A stretch of DNA of 64,000 nt from Arion vulgaris (GCA_020796225.1 CM036755.1:13047494-13111493); one strand, 5' to 3'. Positions 1-12,659 are shown, counted from the stretch's first letter. Notes: a model not told the origin generated them from the sequence alone. Translations and numbers: made by a program.

Positions 1-229
1 AAGCCATTGTGGCACAGTCCTGACAAGTTACTCATTACACAACATGACATTCAAAACCATATGATTAATGAAAAAAACAAAAGCATTTTTTCTCTGCAAG
101 TTTACTTTTTTCCATTTTAATGTTTGTTCTTGTTATCCATTCACATTTTAAAATTGTCCTATTCATCGTCGTCATGTACCATACCAATATTCATAAACTC
201 TCAAAGTTTGCCATTTCAAAAGATCACTA

Positions 230-605
230 GTCTCTGATTAGGTCTGTGTTCGTTTCTCGACTGTACCTTGCGGCCAAGTCATCTAGAAATTTATTTATTT
301 GCCTTCCTCTTGCCTCTTTCCCATCAAGTTTACCAGTTGTCACAAAATGTTTAGCTTTATTTCTAGTCATAATGTGGCCACAAAATGTTTACTGTTCACA
401 TTTAATTTCTTTAATCAATTTGCGGTTTTCATTCATTTTTAGAAAAATTTCGTTTTTCTATCCATCCATGGTATTCTTTGCATTGTCCTCAATAACCACT
501 GTTATTAGATGTTTCTTAGCTTGTCTGCTTATTGTCCATGTTTCACATACATATAACAGTATTACCAAATCGATTATATGCTTAATTATACAAACATTAG
601 ATGAC
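230..605 (-). mobile_element. LINE 3' end, RTE-like, degenerate
   Basis: Read on the minus strand this stretch gives the familiar C-terminal tail of an RTE-type LINE polyprotein: an ETWT motif, then MNENRKLIKEIK, then a CGHIM block, then GKLDGKEARGRQ followed by FLDDLAARYS. Stops interrupt the frame (after the MDG segment and after KCEQ), so it is dead. It lies in the ABCC intron directly upstream of the exon starting at 624, in the opposite orientation. The plus-strand open frame over the same bases has no recognisable domain and is a shadow. Assignment rests on family knowledge of the G-H-I/RGR motif series; clade is uncertain. Confidence 0.65.
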
Positions 606-623
606 CTTTTTACATTTTGCTAG

Positions 624-823
624 ATGGTCTATATTGCAACATCCAGACAACTGCGGAGAGTAGATTCAATCACCAGATCTCCCATCTATATTCATTTCTC
701 TGAGACTCTATCTGGTGCAGCTTCAATACGAGCTTATGGAGTCCAAGACAGATTTATAGGAGAATCTAAGAGAAAGGTGGATCACAATTTCAAGTTCTAT
801 TTCACTGGGATTGCCACCAATAC
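624..823 (+). CDS. ABCC1-like: ABCC (MRP1-like) transporter, exon a: second membrane domain
   Basis: Internal exon of an ABCC-family ATP-driven exporter, the type that moves glutathione and other organic-anion conjugates across the plasma membrane. It follows an acceptor (tttgctag, AG at 622-623) and ends at a perfect donor GTAAGT (824). It reads TSRQLRRVDSITRSPIYIHF, then ETLSGAASIRAYG, then QDRFI and KVDHNFKFYFTGIATN, the linker and helix stretch of the second transmembrane domain (SRSP..HF.ETL.G...IRA is a strong ABCC signature). Length is 200 nt and it ends in phase 2; the split codon joins the W-L-S of the next exon. The frame is intact. Upstream exons lie outside the window. Family assignment is secure; the exact ABCC paralogue is an inference. 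Confidence 0.92.
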
Positions 824-904
824 GTAAGTATCCAACATTTATGACCAACACTAGTTTTAACATTTTTATCCATCTGAGCGTTGAATCTGTGTGGTATCGT
901 CTAC

Positions 905-1110
905 CACAGAGAGCCATTTTGAAAAAAGTATAACAAGTACAGAGCACGAGGAAGACCATGCAAAAGATAGAGCGACAGCATCAAGAACAGCCTTACGAAA
1001 ATGAATAAAAGCATACAAAGTGCCTTAAAACAAGCACACACAAGATCACTACATTTTCCCCCAACACTTCTATAAAAAAGTAAATGAGGGAAGAAAAGAA
1101 GAAGACCTAT
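905..1110 (+). mobile_element. Possible LINE 3'-end fragment
   Basis: Contains a short RARGRPCKR-like translation followed by a SIKNSLTKMNKSI stretch and frame breaks, reminiscent of the RGRP.+.W tail of LINE polyproteins. It is in the ABCC intron after exon a. Too short and damaged for a firm assignment. Confidence 0.3.
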
Positions 1111-1310
1111 CCGAACCGATATACTGGCTCGCTGTAATTCAATATGCATTGTAAATACTGCTAGTGATAAATACACTTATAGTGTGAAGTGGTTAATATC
1201 AACACACCAATTACCAAATGCTGCAGCCGTCGCCAGCTTGTCTGTTTCATTTTGTCATATGCCACACACTATGCAATGAGATGTCTTATTATCAAAAAGC
1301 TTTAAATTTA

Positions 1311-1646
1311 AGAAAATGCACAATTATCTTAACCTGTTGCTAATTTATATAAGAAAATGCACAATTATCTTAACCTGTTGCTAATTTATATAAGAAAATG
1401 CACAATTATCTTAACCTGTTGCTAATTTATATAAGAAAATGCACAATTATCTTAACCTGTTGCTAATTTATATAAGAAAATGCACAATTATCTTAACCTG
1501 TTGCTAATTTATATAAGAAAATGCACAATTATCTTAACCTGTTGCTAATTTATATAAGAAAATGCACAATTATCTTAACCTGTTGCTAATTTATATAAGA
1601 AAATGCACAATTATCTTAACCTGTTGCTAATTTATATCAGAAAATG
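1311..1646. repeat. Minisatellite, 41-bp unit, ~8 copies
   Basis: Head-to-tail copies of a 41-bp unit containing cacaattatcttaacctg; the copies are nearly identical to each other, which points to recent expansion or homogenisation. Intronic in the ABCC gene. No coding potential apart from trivial repeat frames. Confidence 0.95.
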
Positions 1647-1695
1647 ACGTTAGTTTGTTGCAAATTTGTTTCTTACTACATAAAATAATTGTATA

Positions 1696-4640
1696 CGTAA
1701 GAGACAAAAAGGAATATGTTCACAGACAGTGGTGAAACGACGTAAGAGACAAAAAGGAATATGTTCACAGACAGTGGTGAAACGACGAAGAGACAAAAAG
1801 GAATATGTTCACAGACAGTGGTGAAACGACGTAAGAGACAAAAAAGGAATATGTTCACAGACAGTGGTGAAACGACGTAAGAGACAAAAAGGAATATGTT
1901 CACAGACAGTGGTGAAACGACGTAAGAGACAAAAAGGAATATGTTCACAGACAGTGGTGAAACGACGTAAGAGACAAAAAAGGGAAAATGTTCACAGACA
2001 GTGGTGAAACGATCGTAAGAGACAAAAAGGAATATGTTCACAGACAGTGGTGAAACGACGTAAGAGACAAAAAGGAATATGTTCACAGACAGTGGTGAAA
2101 CGACGTAAGAGACAAAAAGGAATATGTTCACAGACAGTGGTGAAACGACGTAAGAGACAAAAAAGGAATATGTTCACAGACAGTGGTGAAACGACGTAAG
2201 AGACAAAAAAGGAATATGTTCACAGACAGTGGTGAAACGACGTAAGAGACAAAAAGGAATATGTTCACAGACAGTGGTGAAACGACGTAAGAGACAAAAA
2301 GGAATATGTTCACAGACAGTGGTGAAACGACGTAAGAGACAAAAAGGAATATGTTCACAGACAGTGGTGAAACGACGTAAGAGACAAAAAGGAATATGTT
2401 CACAGACAGTGGTGAAACGACGTAAGAGACAAAAAGGAATATGTTCACAGACAGTGGTGAAACGACGTAAGAGACAAAAAGGAATATGTTCACAGACAGT
2501 GGTGAAACGACGTAAGAGACAAAAAAGGAATATGTTCACAGACAGTGGTGAAACGACGTAAGAGACAAAAAAGGAATATGTTCACAGACAGTGGTGAAAC
2601 GACGTAAGAGACAAAAAGGAATATGTTCACAGACAGTGGTGAAACGACGTAAGAGACAAAAAAGGAATATGTTCACAGACAGTGGTGAAACGACGTAAGA
2701 GACAAAAAGGAATATGTTCACAGACAGTGCTGAAACGACGTAAGAGACAAAAAGGAATATGTTCACAGACAGTGGTGAAACGACGTAAGAGACAAAAAAG
2801 GAATATGTTCACAGACAGTGGTGAAACGACGTAAGAGACAAAAAGGAATATGTTCACAGACAGTGGTGAAACGACGTAAGAGACAAAAAAGGAATATGTT
2901 CACAGACAGTGGTGAAACGACGTAAGAGACAAAAAAGGAATATGTTCACAGACAGTGGTGAAACGACGTAAGAGACAAAAAAGGAATATGTTCACAGACA
3001 GTGGTGAAACGACGTAAGAGACAAAAAGGAATATGTTCACAGACAGTGCTGAAACGACGTAAGAACAAAAGGAATATGTTCACAGACAGTGGTGAAACGA
3101 CGTAAGAGACAAAAAAGGAATATGTTCACAGACAGTGGTGAAACGACGTAAGAGACAAAAAAGGAATATGTTCACAGACAGTGGTGAAACGACGTAAGAG
3201 ACAAAAAAGGAATATGTTCACAGACAGTGGTGAAACGACGTAAGAGACAAAAAAGGAATATGTTCACAGACAGTGGTGAAACGACGTAAGAGACAAAAAG
3301 GAATATGTTCACAGACAGTGGTGAAACGACGTAAGAGACAAAAAGGAATATGTTCACAGACAGTGGTGAAACGACGTAAGAGACAAAAAAGGAATATGTT
3401 CACAGACAGTGGTGAAACGACGTAAGAGACAAAAAGGAATATGTTCACAGACAGTGGTGAAACGACGTAAGAGACAAAAAGGAATATGTTCACAGACAGT
3501 GGTGAAACGACGTAAGAGACAAAAAGGAATATGTTCACAGACAGTGGTGAAACGACGTAAGAGACAAAAAGGAATATGTTCACAGACAGTGGTGAAACGA
3601 CTGAAGAGACAAAAGGAATATGTTCACAGACAGTGGTGAAACGACGTAAGAGACAAAAAGGAATATGTTCACAGACAGTGGTGAAACGACGTAAGAGACA
3701 AAAAAGGAATATGTTCACAGACAGTGGTGAAACGACGTAAGAGACAAAAAGGAATATGTTCACAGACAGTGGTGAAACGACGTAAGAGACAAAAAGGAAT
3801 ATGTTCACAGACAGTGGTGAAACGACGTAAGAGACAAAAAAGGAATATGTTCACAGACAGTGGTGAAACGACGTAAGAGACAAAAAGGAATATGTTCACA
3901 GACAGTGGTGAAACGACGTAAGAGACAAAAAGGAATATGTTCACAGACAGTGGTGAAACGACGTAAGAGACAAAAAGGAATATGTTCACAGACAGTGGTG
4001 AAACGACGTAAGAGACAAAAAGGAATATGTTCACAGACAGTGGTGAACACGTAAGAGACAAAAAGGAATATGTTCACAGACAGTGGTGAAACGACGTAAG
4101 AGACAAAAAGGAATATGTTCACAGACAGTGGTGAAACGACGTAAGAGACAAAAAGGAATATGTTCACAGACAGTGGTGAAACGACGTAAGAGACAAAAAA
4201 GGAATATGTTCACAGACAGTGGTGAAACGACGTAAGAGACAAAAAGGAATATGTTCACAGACAGTGGTGAAACGACGTAAGAGACAAAAAAGGAATATGT
4301 TCACAGACAGTGGTGAAACGACGTAAGAGACAAAAAGGAATATGTTCACAGACAGTGGTGAAACGACGTAAGAGACAAAAAGGAATATGTTCACAGACAG
4401 TGGTGAAACGACGTAAGAGACAAAAAGGAATATGTTCACAGACAGTGGTGAAACGACGTAAGAGACAAAAAGGAATATGTTCACAGACAGTGCTGAAACG
4501 ACTAAGAGGACAAAAGGAATATGTTACAGACAGTGGTGAAACGACGTAAGAGACAAAAAGGAATATGTTCACAGACAGTGGTGAAACGACGTAAGAGACA
4601 AAAAAGGAATATGTTCACAGACAGTGGTGAAACGACGTAA
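1696..4640. repeat. Minisatellite, 45/46-bp unit, ~65 copies
   Basis: About 2.9 kb of a unit containing gaatatgttcacagacagtg followed by gtgaaacgacgtaagagac. Most length variation is one base in an A-run (AAAAA against AAAAAA); rarer variants lose one or two bases (near 3061, 4048 and 4501) or carry gtgctg for gtggtg. A 45-bp unit is 15 codons, so long open frames appear on both strands (KRRKRQKGICSQTVV on plus, FLFVSYVVSPLSVNI on minus), each broken wherever the A-run changes length. These frames are by-products, not genes. The array fills most of the intron between ABCC exons a and b. Confidence 0.97.
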
Positions 4641-4876
4641 GCTTGAATGGTTCTCAAACATAATGTAGTATGATTATATTTTGTATGATTCAGGTACAGA
4701 AAGTATCAGGTAAACTTCAATCATTTGTTACAAGATAACCACATACAAATTTTTTGAAGAGGTCACTTTAGATATGACAAGTCCAGTGATAAATAAACTC
4801 TGACTAATGTGCCTTTTTTTATGGAAGACTTCTGTTCTAATGTTATGCTGAGTCTTCTTCTTTCAATCTATGACAG

Positions 4877-4997
4877 ATGGTTGAGTTTTCTGCTTCAATT
4901 CCTTGGTAACATAATAGTGCTTGCTGCTGCCATGTTTGCTGTCATAGTACAGGTATCGAACTGGTGTTGTTGGACTGGCTGTTTCATACGCTCACAG
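4877..4997 (+). CDS. ABCC1-like: ABCC transporter, exon b: transmembrane helix, internally scrambled
   Basis: Follows an acceptor (tctatgacag, AG at 4875-4876); the first base completes the codon split from exon a. It reads WLSFLLQFLGNIIVLAAAMF and AVIVQ, a hydrophobic membrane helix matching the ABCC pattern RWL...L...GN.IVL.AA.FAVI. From 4953 to the donor at 4998 (gtaaca) the annotated frame gives VSNWCCWTGCFIRSQ, unlike the family, while a shifted frame gives TGVVGLAVSY, which matches the expected S-A-G-L-V-G-L-S-V-S-Y block. About three single-base losses (two near 4953-4962, one near 4993) would explain this, and together they restore the exit phase, so the exon stays open. A shorter exon ending at 4952 (CAG then GTATCG) is also in phase but would delete part of a helix. 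Confidence 0.8.
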
Positions 4998-5045
4998 GTA
5001 ACACTCTGGTTGTATTTTTAAATATGTGATACGATGTTGTTGTGG

Positions 5046-5152
5046 TTAATGATAATGAGTGGGGTGTGGTACTGTCGTTATTGTGGTCGCAGTTAAAGAT
5101 AATGAGTGGGGTGTGGTACTGTCGTTATTGTGGTCGCAGTTAAAGATAATGA
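5046..5152. repeat. Two-copy tandem repeat, ~54 bp
   Basis: Two near-identical copies of a segment containing gagtggggtgtggtactgtc and ending gcagttaaagataatga. Intronic in the ABCC gene, just after exon b. Confidence 0.85.
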
Positions 5153-5159
5153 CATTAGT

Positions 5160-5750
5160 ATGGTTTCTATTAGTACATATTTAATACTATTTATTATACA
5201 TATATTGATAACAATGCATTTACTGAATACATCGTTGAAAAACTTTTAATAAAACTTATTCCCAATGTTTGCATGTCAGTCACATTAATAAAAAATATAC
5301 AAACTATTAAGCGGTATGTGCATGGTGTTTAGTTTTTACAAAAAAGCATTTCCATTTATTTGGTTAAAAGTCCAGTTATCAAAACCATACGTTGCTACTG
5401 ATAATATACATTTCAACAAAGAAGATAAAAGGTATTCTCTATCTCAGTTGCACAAGTTATGCATACCGATAGGTGGGGCAAGATGGGAAAACCACAAGAG
5501 AAACCCCATTTAATACATCAATCAGCACAGAATGGAAGTTTTAGTCTCAACAAACTGAAATACATGCTTAGGAGGAGATGAGTTAGGAGGAGATGGACAT
5601 GTTCGATGTGCAATGAAAATGAAGATGATCCTCAAAAAAACAATATTCATTCTCATCTTTGTTGACCATACCACTTTTACTTGTCTATGTTTTTGTAAGA
5701 TTATATTTAAAGACAATTGACTGATAAACAATATACTATACAGAAAAATT
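5160..5750. other. Intronic sequence with nothing recognisable
   Basis: AT-rich ABCC intron. Short open frames exist on both strands but show no domain, no splice-bounded conserved block and no repeat structure that I can identify. Confidence 0.5.
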
Positions 5751-5754
5751 ATAT

Positions 5755-5992
5755 ACTTTGGCCATATCAAGCATCACGATGGTCTGGAAAGAACAATATT
5801 AGAGGGCAGGGTCCTAGGACGCAGAGGCAGACCAAGAAGAAGATGGCTATAAGATATTAAAGAAACCATGAATATGACTATCAATGAAGTGGGTGAACTG
5901 GCTAGAGACAGAGTGAGTTTCATATGTGCTGCAAAGAGAGCTGCATACTATAAAGGGCACGTACCTTGATGATGAAGATTATAATAATAATA
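5755..5992 (+). mobile_element. LINE 3' end, RTE-like
   Basis: Plus-strand translation gives YFGHIKHHDGLERTILEG, then RGRPRRRWL after one break, then NEVGELARDR and a short tail. This is the standard RTE-type LINE C-terminus (FGHI.R, L.G...G.R.RGRPR..W.D.I, LA.DR). It ends with gatgatgaag and a run of ATA/AAT triplets (5977-5993), as expected of an element with a simple-repeat 3' tail. Sits in the ABCC intron in the sense direction. Truncated at the 5' side; not functional. Confidence 0.75.
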
Positions 5993-6250
5993 ATTCCTCT
6001 CGCACCGTTATACGTTACATAGGGCCTGCAAGTAATTTCTCCATACCGCTCTATCCTGGGAAACTCGTTCAATCTCCACCATGGAACTGAGACCGATATT
6101 TCTTGCCTGTCTCAGCAAAGTTCGTTTCAGGGTCTCCTTAGGTCATCCTCTCTATCTTGAACCGTTGCATCCCACTTCAATGCCTGCTTTGATATTCGTT
6201 GATCATTTCTCCTCAATGTGTGTCCAACATATCTCCTTCTGATGATGATT
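5985..6250 (-). mobile_element. LINE 3' end, degenerate, antisense
   Basis: Minus-strand reading gives GHTLRRNDQRISKQALKWDA, the usual start of the terminal block in this LINE group (RRWRWIGHxLRR...I.K.AL.W.), followed by damaged sequence ending in GEITCRPYVT. Lies tail-to-tail with the plus-strand LINE end at 5755-5992. A second fragment carrying the same RI.K.ALKW block is at 7303-7509. Confidence 0.6.
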
Positions 6251-6299
6251 ATATTTACAACAGTTATCAGTTACATTTGGAACTCTTTCCTGTGCTACG

Positions 6300-6410
6300 G
6301 AGGACATGCACTTCCAGTGAGATCTTTCTAAGAAAAAGATCAGAGCACACATGATTATTCACTGAAGTGCAATGATGATAGGTTTATCAATCAATCAATC
6401 TTTCAATCCT
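6300..6410 (+). mobile_element. SINE-C, 3' fragment
   Basis: Matches the last ~110 bp of the full SINE-C copy at 43067-43495: a taagaaaaagatcagagcac stretch, then cactgaagtgcaatgatgat, then a tail of repeated ATCA (atcaatcaatcaatc). 5' truncated. Confidence 0.75.
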
Positions 6411-6540
6411 CCCATTCTTGTTAACAGGAAACCAAGGTATTCTTCTTCTGCATTCTCACTAGAGTGGAATTTCAGATTCTCCAATAAAGAATGATGTCTG
6501 CCTCAGGTTGTCAGCCACGCCATACAGTTTGTCTTGGATG

Positions 6541-6770
6541 CTAGTGTAGGTGGGCCACCTCTTTCATTTTCAGGTCTGCATACTGGGGACAGTTCTGTAG
6601 GGCATGCTCTGTTGTCTTACTCACTAAGCCAAAGTGGCACAGGCTATTGGTGCCTATCTTGAATTTAGTGTACAGCTGGTGGTGTCTCATTTTGTCGTGA
6701 CCAGTCCGGAAACAAACTATTGCAGTCTGTCCTCTTCTGGACATTTGGTAATATCCATCATCCCTGAGAT
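6541..6770 (-). mobile_element. LINE 3' end of the RNase H type (I/Jockey-like)
   Basis: Minus-strand frame reads GQTAIVCFRTGHDKMRHH, then YTKFKIGTNSLC, then KTTEHALQNCPQY. This is the post-RNase H tail of LINEs that carry RNase H (R..R.GH..L..H...F.IG.....C..G...T.EH.LQ.C). The same tail occurs at 11600-11855 and downstream of the RNase H domain at 62121-63465. Truncated and antisense to the ABCC gene. Confidence 0.75.
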
Positions 6771-6831
6771 ATTAACAAATCGTTCATTTTTGTCTATTTT
6801 ATTCCTTGATAAAAATACCCTTTGTCATGTG

Positions 6832-7141
<310 letters not shown>

Positions 7142-7302
7142 TAATCTCTAACAATACTGTACATTTTCTTATTTTTAAATTCATTGTGGAAATACTATAA
7201 ATATCATTACTGCCATCTCATTTTACTTTCATACATTTTACATGTGTCTACATATTTTGTGCTGTCTATTCTAAGTTTCTCATTCTTATGTGGTTGAACC
7301 AT

Positions 7303-7509
7303 TTAATTTGTTGTTTCTTGATTAAATTCAGTCCTGAATAAGAAAGTATGGACTATATTCCTCTCATAGTGTTTCATGGTTTTTCTATTTTGTCCTGTCT
7401 TACTTGAGCCCTTTGCCTTCCACTTCAATGCCCGCTTTGTGATTCTTTGATAGAGGGTTCTAGAAATAATACGAACCCACGCACCTTTTTCTCGGACGGC
7501 ATTCGACAT
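7303..7509 (-). mobile_element. LINE 3'-end fragment, antisense
   Basis: Minus-strand frame contains LYQRITKRALKWKAKGSSK, matching the RI.K.ALKW.AEGSSKR block of LINE C-termini, then loses the family pattern. Lies in the intron between ABCC exons c and d. Confidence 0.5.
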
Positions 7510-7806
7510 CTACCTAAACAGTGGGATGCTTGCCTAAATGCATACAGAGATTTTTCTGATGAACCCAGGTGCATTCTTATTCACAAGTGGTTGCTTTGTT
7601 TAATTCCGTTGAAACTGTAAATTTGCGTATGATACTTTTTAAATAAATCCACAAGTCCCGTTTTCATTTGAATACGCCTCGTATATGTACACAACTAATA
7701 AGAAATTATATAAGAAATTCTTGACTTCACAAAATATTATTTTCTTATAAATTCTTGACTTCACAAAATATAAATATTATTTCCTTATAAATCCGACTTA
7801 TTACAG

Positions 7807-7953
7807 GCAGCATGGATTCTTCCTCATCACAGACCTCATAAAAGATGGCCTGATAGTGGAAACGTTCGATTTGAAGGTTACCAAACTCGATACAGACCTG
7901 GTCTTGACCTTGTACTTAAGGATGTCACATGTGACATTAAAGGCGGTGAAAAG
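7807..7953 (+). CDS. ABCC1-like: ABCC transporter, exon d: start of NBD2, A-loop
   Basis: Exon of 147 nt, phase 0 to 0, between ttacag (AG at 7805-7806) and the donor GTATGT (7954). It reads AAWILPHHRPHKRWPDSGNV then RFEGYQTRYRPGLDLVLKDV and ends in GGEK. This is the opening strand region of the second nucleotide-binding domain; the aromatic residue in the TRYRPGL stretch is the expected A-loop that stacks on the adenine of ATP. The frame is intact and joins directly to the Walker A exon at 10553. Confidence 0.94.
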
Positions 7954-8440
7954 GTATGTATATCTTGATGTCTCTAATAAATATCTATATTTATATATAG
8001 TAAACTGAGAATGTATAAAAAAGACATGAAGGGTTGGAGAAAACCATTATAGGAGACAATCCAGAAAGAGAGAAAGACTCCAGAGAAGATGCATACCATC
8101 TTCAGTCAAGGACGTCTGGCCTATGAGAGAGAGAGGAAGAAATTCGAAGGACTTTAAAGCACAACACTCAACAATACAATATTCCACAGCTCAAGGTGCA
8201 ATTATCTGTTATAGGTTGTCATTTTAACTTCCGTATTTTCACATTTTCATGCTTTTAAAAAAAGTTGATGTTACTGTTCACATTTTTGTTTTTTTTATTT
8301 ATTGACTGTGTATTTAATACATCAATTTCTTTTTGTTGTTTCAACATTGATTTTACTGAAATTACCAATAGATATATGTTTAGTTTTGTGATCATTTATA
8401 TTTTGTTTATGGATTGTGGCTATGATGGTAGAGAGGCTTA
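7954..8440. other. Intronic sequence, largely featureless
   Basis: Intron between ABCC exons d and e before the 30-bp array. A short stretch near 8030-8160 is weakly LINE-like but too damaged to call. Confidence 0.4.
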
Positions 8441-10018
8441 CCTCTGCAAGTACTTTGTCTGGGTGCTTATCCCGGTGCTCTACTTTATCTGCGGGATTAT
8501 CCCGGTGCTCTACTTTATCTGGGGACATATCCCAGTGCTCTTCTCTATCTGGGGACATATCCCAGTGCTTTACTTTATCTGGAAACATATCCCAGTGCTT
8601 TACTTTATCTGGAGACATATCCCAGTGCTTTACTTTATCTGGGAACATATCTCAGTGCTCTACTTTATCTGGTGGATTATCCTGGTACTCTACTTTATCT
8701 GGGGACATATCCCAGTGCTTTACTTTATCTGGAAACATATCCCAGTGCTTTACTTTATCTGGAGACATATCCCAGTGCTTTACTTTATCTAGGAACATAT
8801 CTCAGTGCTCTACTTTATCTGGTGGATTATCCTGGTACTCTACTTTATCTGGGAACATATCCTTAGTGCTCTACTTTATCTGGGGACATATCCCAGTGCT
8901 TTACTTTATCTGGGGACATATCCCAGTGCTTTACTTTATCTGGGGACATATCCCAGTGCTCTTCTCTATCTGGGGACATATCCAAGTGCTTTACTTTATC
9001 TGGTGACATATCCCAGTGCTCTACTTTATCTGGGGACATATCCCAGGGCTTTACTTTATCTGGGGACATATCCTAGTGCTCTACTTTATCTGGGGACATA
9101 TCCCAGTGCTTTACTTTATCTGGAGACATATCCCAGTGCTCTACTTTATCTGGGGGATTATCTCAGTGCTCTACTTTATCTGGGGGCTTAATTTTTTAAA
9201 ATCCCAGTGCTCTACTTTATCTGGGGACATATCCCAGTGCTCTACTTTATCTGGGGACATATCCTAGTGCTTTACTTTATCTGGGAACATATCCCAGTGC
9301 TTTACTTTATCTGGGGATATATCCCAGTGCTTTACTTTATCTGGGGATATATCCTAGTGCTCTACTTTATCTGGGGACATATCCCAGTGCTTTACTTTAT
9401 CTGGTGGATTATCCTGGTGCTCTACTTTATCTGGGGACATATCTCAGTGCTTTACTTTATCTGGGGACATATTCTAGTGCTCTACTTTATATGGGGACAT
9501 ATTCTAGTGCTCTACTTTATCTGGGGCTTAATTTTTTTAATCTCAGTGCTCTACTTTAGCTGGGAACATCCCAGTGCTCTACTTTATATAGGGACATATC
9601 CCAGTGCTCTACTTTATCTGGGAACATATCCCAGTGCTCTACATTATCTGGGGACTATCCCAGTGCTCTACATTATCTGGTGGATTATCCCGGTGCTCTA
9701 CATTATCTGGTGGATTATCCCGGTGCTCTACTTTATCTGGTGGATTATCCCGGTGCTCTACTTTATCTGGGGACTATGCCGGTGCTCTACATTATCTGGT
9801 GGATTATCCCGGTGCTCTACTTTATCTAGTGGATTATCCCGGTGCTCTACTTTATCTGGTGGATTATCCCGGTGCTCTACTTTATCTGGTGGATTATCCC
9901 GGTGCTCTACTTTATCTGGTGGATTATCCCAGTGCTCTACTTTATCTGGTGGATTATCCCGGTGCTCTACTTTATCTGGGGGCTTATCCCTGTACACCAC
10001 TTTGTCTGGGTGCTTATA
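8441..10018. repeat. Minisatellite, 30-bp unit, ~52 copies
   Basis: Unit of 30 bp containing ctctactttatctggggaca and tatcccagtg. Two sub-families are visible: ggggacatatcccagtg dominates from about 8520 to 9650, and ggtggattatcccggtg dominates from about 9670 to 9970, so the array has a domain structure. Two units (near 9183 and 9530) share an insertion of aattttttaa type. Because 30 is a multiple of three, all frames are partly open on both strands, but the peptides are pure repeats. Intronic in the ABCC gene. Confidence 0.97.
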
Positions 10019-10148
10019 ATACCATTAAGACAGCCCTGATTATGATATTTGTTGTCCAAGTAATTACTGATGCAAAAATGAAAACTCTTTCTATACCATT
10101 ACTGTTACTGTGTTCTGATCATAATTGTTTTGAAACACAATAATTATT

Positions 10149-10278
10149 ATCACATACACACAGTTTGTTGTGTGTTAACATTTTATGTATCATATCACAC
10201 ACACAGTTTGGTGTGTATTAACATTTTATGTATCATATCACACACACAGTTTGGTGTGTTAATGTTGTATGTATTATA
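10149..10278. repeat. Minisatellite, ~50-bp unit, 3 copies
   Basis: Three copies containing cacacacacagtttggtgtg followed by taacattttatgtatcat, in the intron before the Walker A exon. Confidence 0.85.
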
Positions 10279-10516
10279 GGCGTATATCCTACTAATATAT
10301 ACCATCTAATGGACTAAGTATATATTTTTATTTCATCAATTATATGTGCAATTTAAACTTGAAATTTTTGTCAAATCGAAAGTAGGTACTCTATATCAAA
10401 AGCCCTTCTAGTGGATTATGGCATTATTTCCCCAGATTCAAACACCTCTTTGATGGTTACTTGTATGGATTAAGTTAATACTACACACTTCAAAATGAAA
10501 TGTACACACTTTCTGA

Positions 10517-11595
<1,079 letters not shown>

Positions 11596-11599
11596 CAGT

Positions 11600-11855
11600 G
11601 ATCTGTTCATGCGCTTAATCTACAGTGGACCACAAAATGGGCTGTCATCTTAAGGTCTGTCAGGTTTCCTCTAATCTTAGTTTTCAGCTTGACTGGGTGT
11701 GGCCACATGTTGCTTCTCAGTTCCCCCAGAAGAGAACAGTCTTGCAAGACATGCTCCAGTGTCTGTTCCTCCTGTTGACACTGACAGAGATCTGTTTGAC
11801 TTATGCCTAATCTATCTTTCTGTTGAATCTGCAGTGTCCTGTACATAGGCAAAAT
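11600..11855 (-). mobile_element. LINE 3' end of the RNase H type
   Basis: Minus-strand translation includes LGISQTDLCQCQQEEQTLEH then VLQDCSLLGELRSNMWPHPV and LRGNLTDL-like sequence, the cysteine-containing post-RNase H tail of I/Jockey-like LINEs. Antisense within the ABCC intron; truncated. Confidence 0.7.
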
Positions 11856-11931
11856 ATAATGACCTGACCTGTTCTGTTGAGGTCTTTGAGGAAATGTTTT
11901 CCATAATCATATCCAGTGTTTGTCTTCTAGT

Positions 11932-12174
11932 CTAATGCAGATTTTTTCTTATGAGAGTTTTAACTTCTTGAAAAGGCAGTGGTGATAAATTTATTATATG
12001 GTTGAAATATTCATTTGGTGTATTGTAGCCAGTGACTTTTGAGTAATTTAACAGTTTCACTTTTAAAGTGACATAGCATTTTAACGTTAGGTATGGAATT
12101 TTCATTGTAACCATCTCATCACGTTGTAAATAATCCAGAATATAGTTTATTCGTAGAGATATAATGTACAACAA
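11932..12174 (-). other. Unassigned 80-codon open frame
   Basis: A minus-strand frame of 80 codons rich in Leu, Ile and Lys with no repeat structure. I do not recognise it. It sits in the ABCC intron next to a LINE remnant, so it may be a chance frame or a piece of an unrecognised element. Confidence 0.15.
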
Positions 12175-12266
12175 ATTGTAATTTGATCAAGTGTATAAGA
12201 CCTGTACAGAAGTCACCACTCTCAAATATTTATAAAGTCTACTTTATTTTATTTTTCTTCTCACAG

Positions 12267-12433
12267 GAACCAGTGATTTTCTCAGGCACACTTAGGATGA
12301 ACCTTGACCCTTTTGACAGTCATAATGACGAGCAGATCTGGGATGCTCTGGAACATGCCTACTTGCGTGAGTTTGTGTCTGGTTTAACTCAAGGCTTGGA
12401 TTACCAGTGTGGAGAAGGAGGCAGCAACCTCAG
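12267..12433 (+). CDS. ABCC1-like: ABCC transporter, exon f: NBD2 Q-loop to signature
   Basis: Exon of 167 nt, phase 0 to 2, between ttctcacag (AG at 12265-12266) and the donor GTTAGC (12434). It encodes EPVIFSGTLRMNLDPFDSHN, then DEQIWDALEHAYLREFV and SGLTQGLDYQCGEGGSNL. The EPV.FSGT.R.NLDPF block follows the Q-loop and is diagnostic of ABCC NBD2. The exon ends two bases into the serine codon of the ABC signature, which is completed by exon g. The frame is intact. Confidence 0.95.
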
Positions 12434-12659
12434 GTTAGCAGTTCGTCCTTAATTACCCAAATGTATACATTCATATTGCAGTAATATTATTATACTACAT
12501 ATAAATTGTAAGCCAAAATTCTTTAGTAAAATGATTAGTAAGAATCACTTCCTCATGGAACCATCGGAACATTTTTCCTCAAGATCCCTGATCTCAGTGC
12601 AGGTGAGATCGAGTTCCTAGTCCTATCAATGAAGAACAATAAAACATAGGTCCCATGTT

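Noticed and set aside
246..623. 125-codon plus-strand frame with hydrophobic segments next to the ABCC exon
   Set aside because: The opposite strand gives a recognisable LINE C-terminus, and the real ABCC acceptor is at 622-623.
1696..4640. Many overlapping 60-196 codon frames on both strands
   Set aside because: By-products of a 45-bp (15-codon) tandem unit; they break wherever the A-run changes length.
8265..10143. Hydrophobic-looking frames (LYFIWGHIPV repeats) that could suggest a membrane protein
   Set aside because: Encoded by the 30-bp array in an ABCC intron, open in several frames at once, with no splice-bounded or conserved block.
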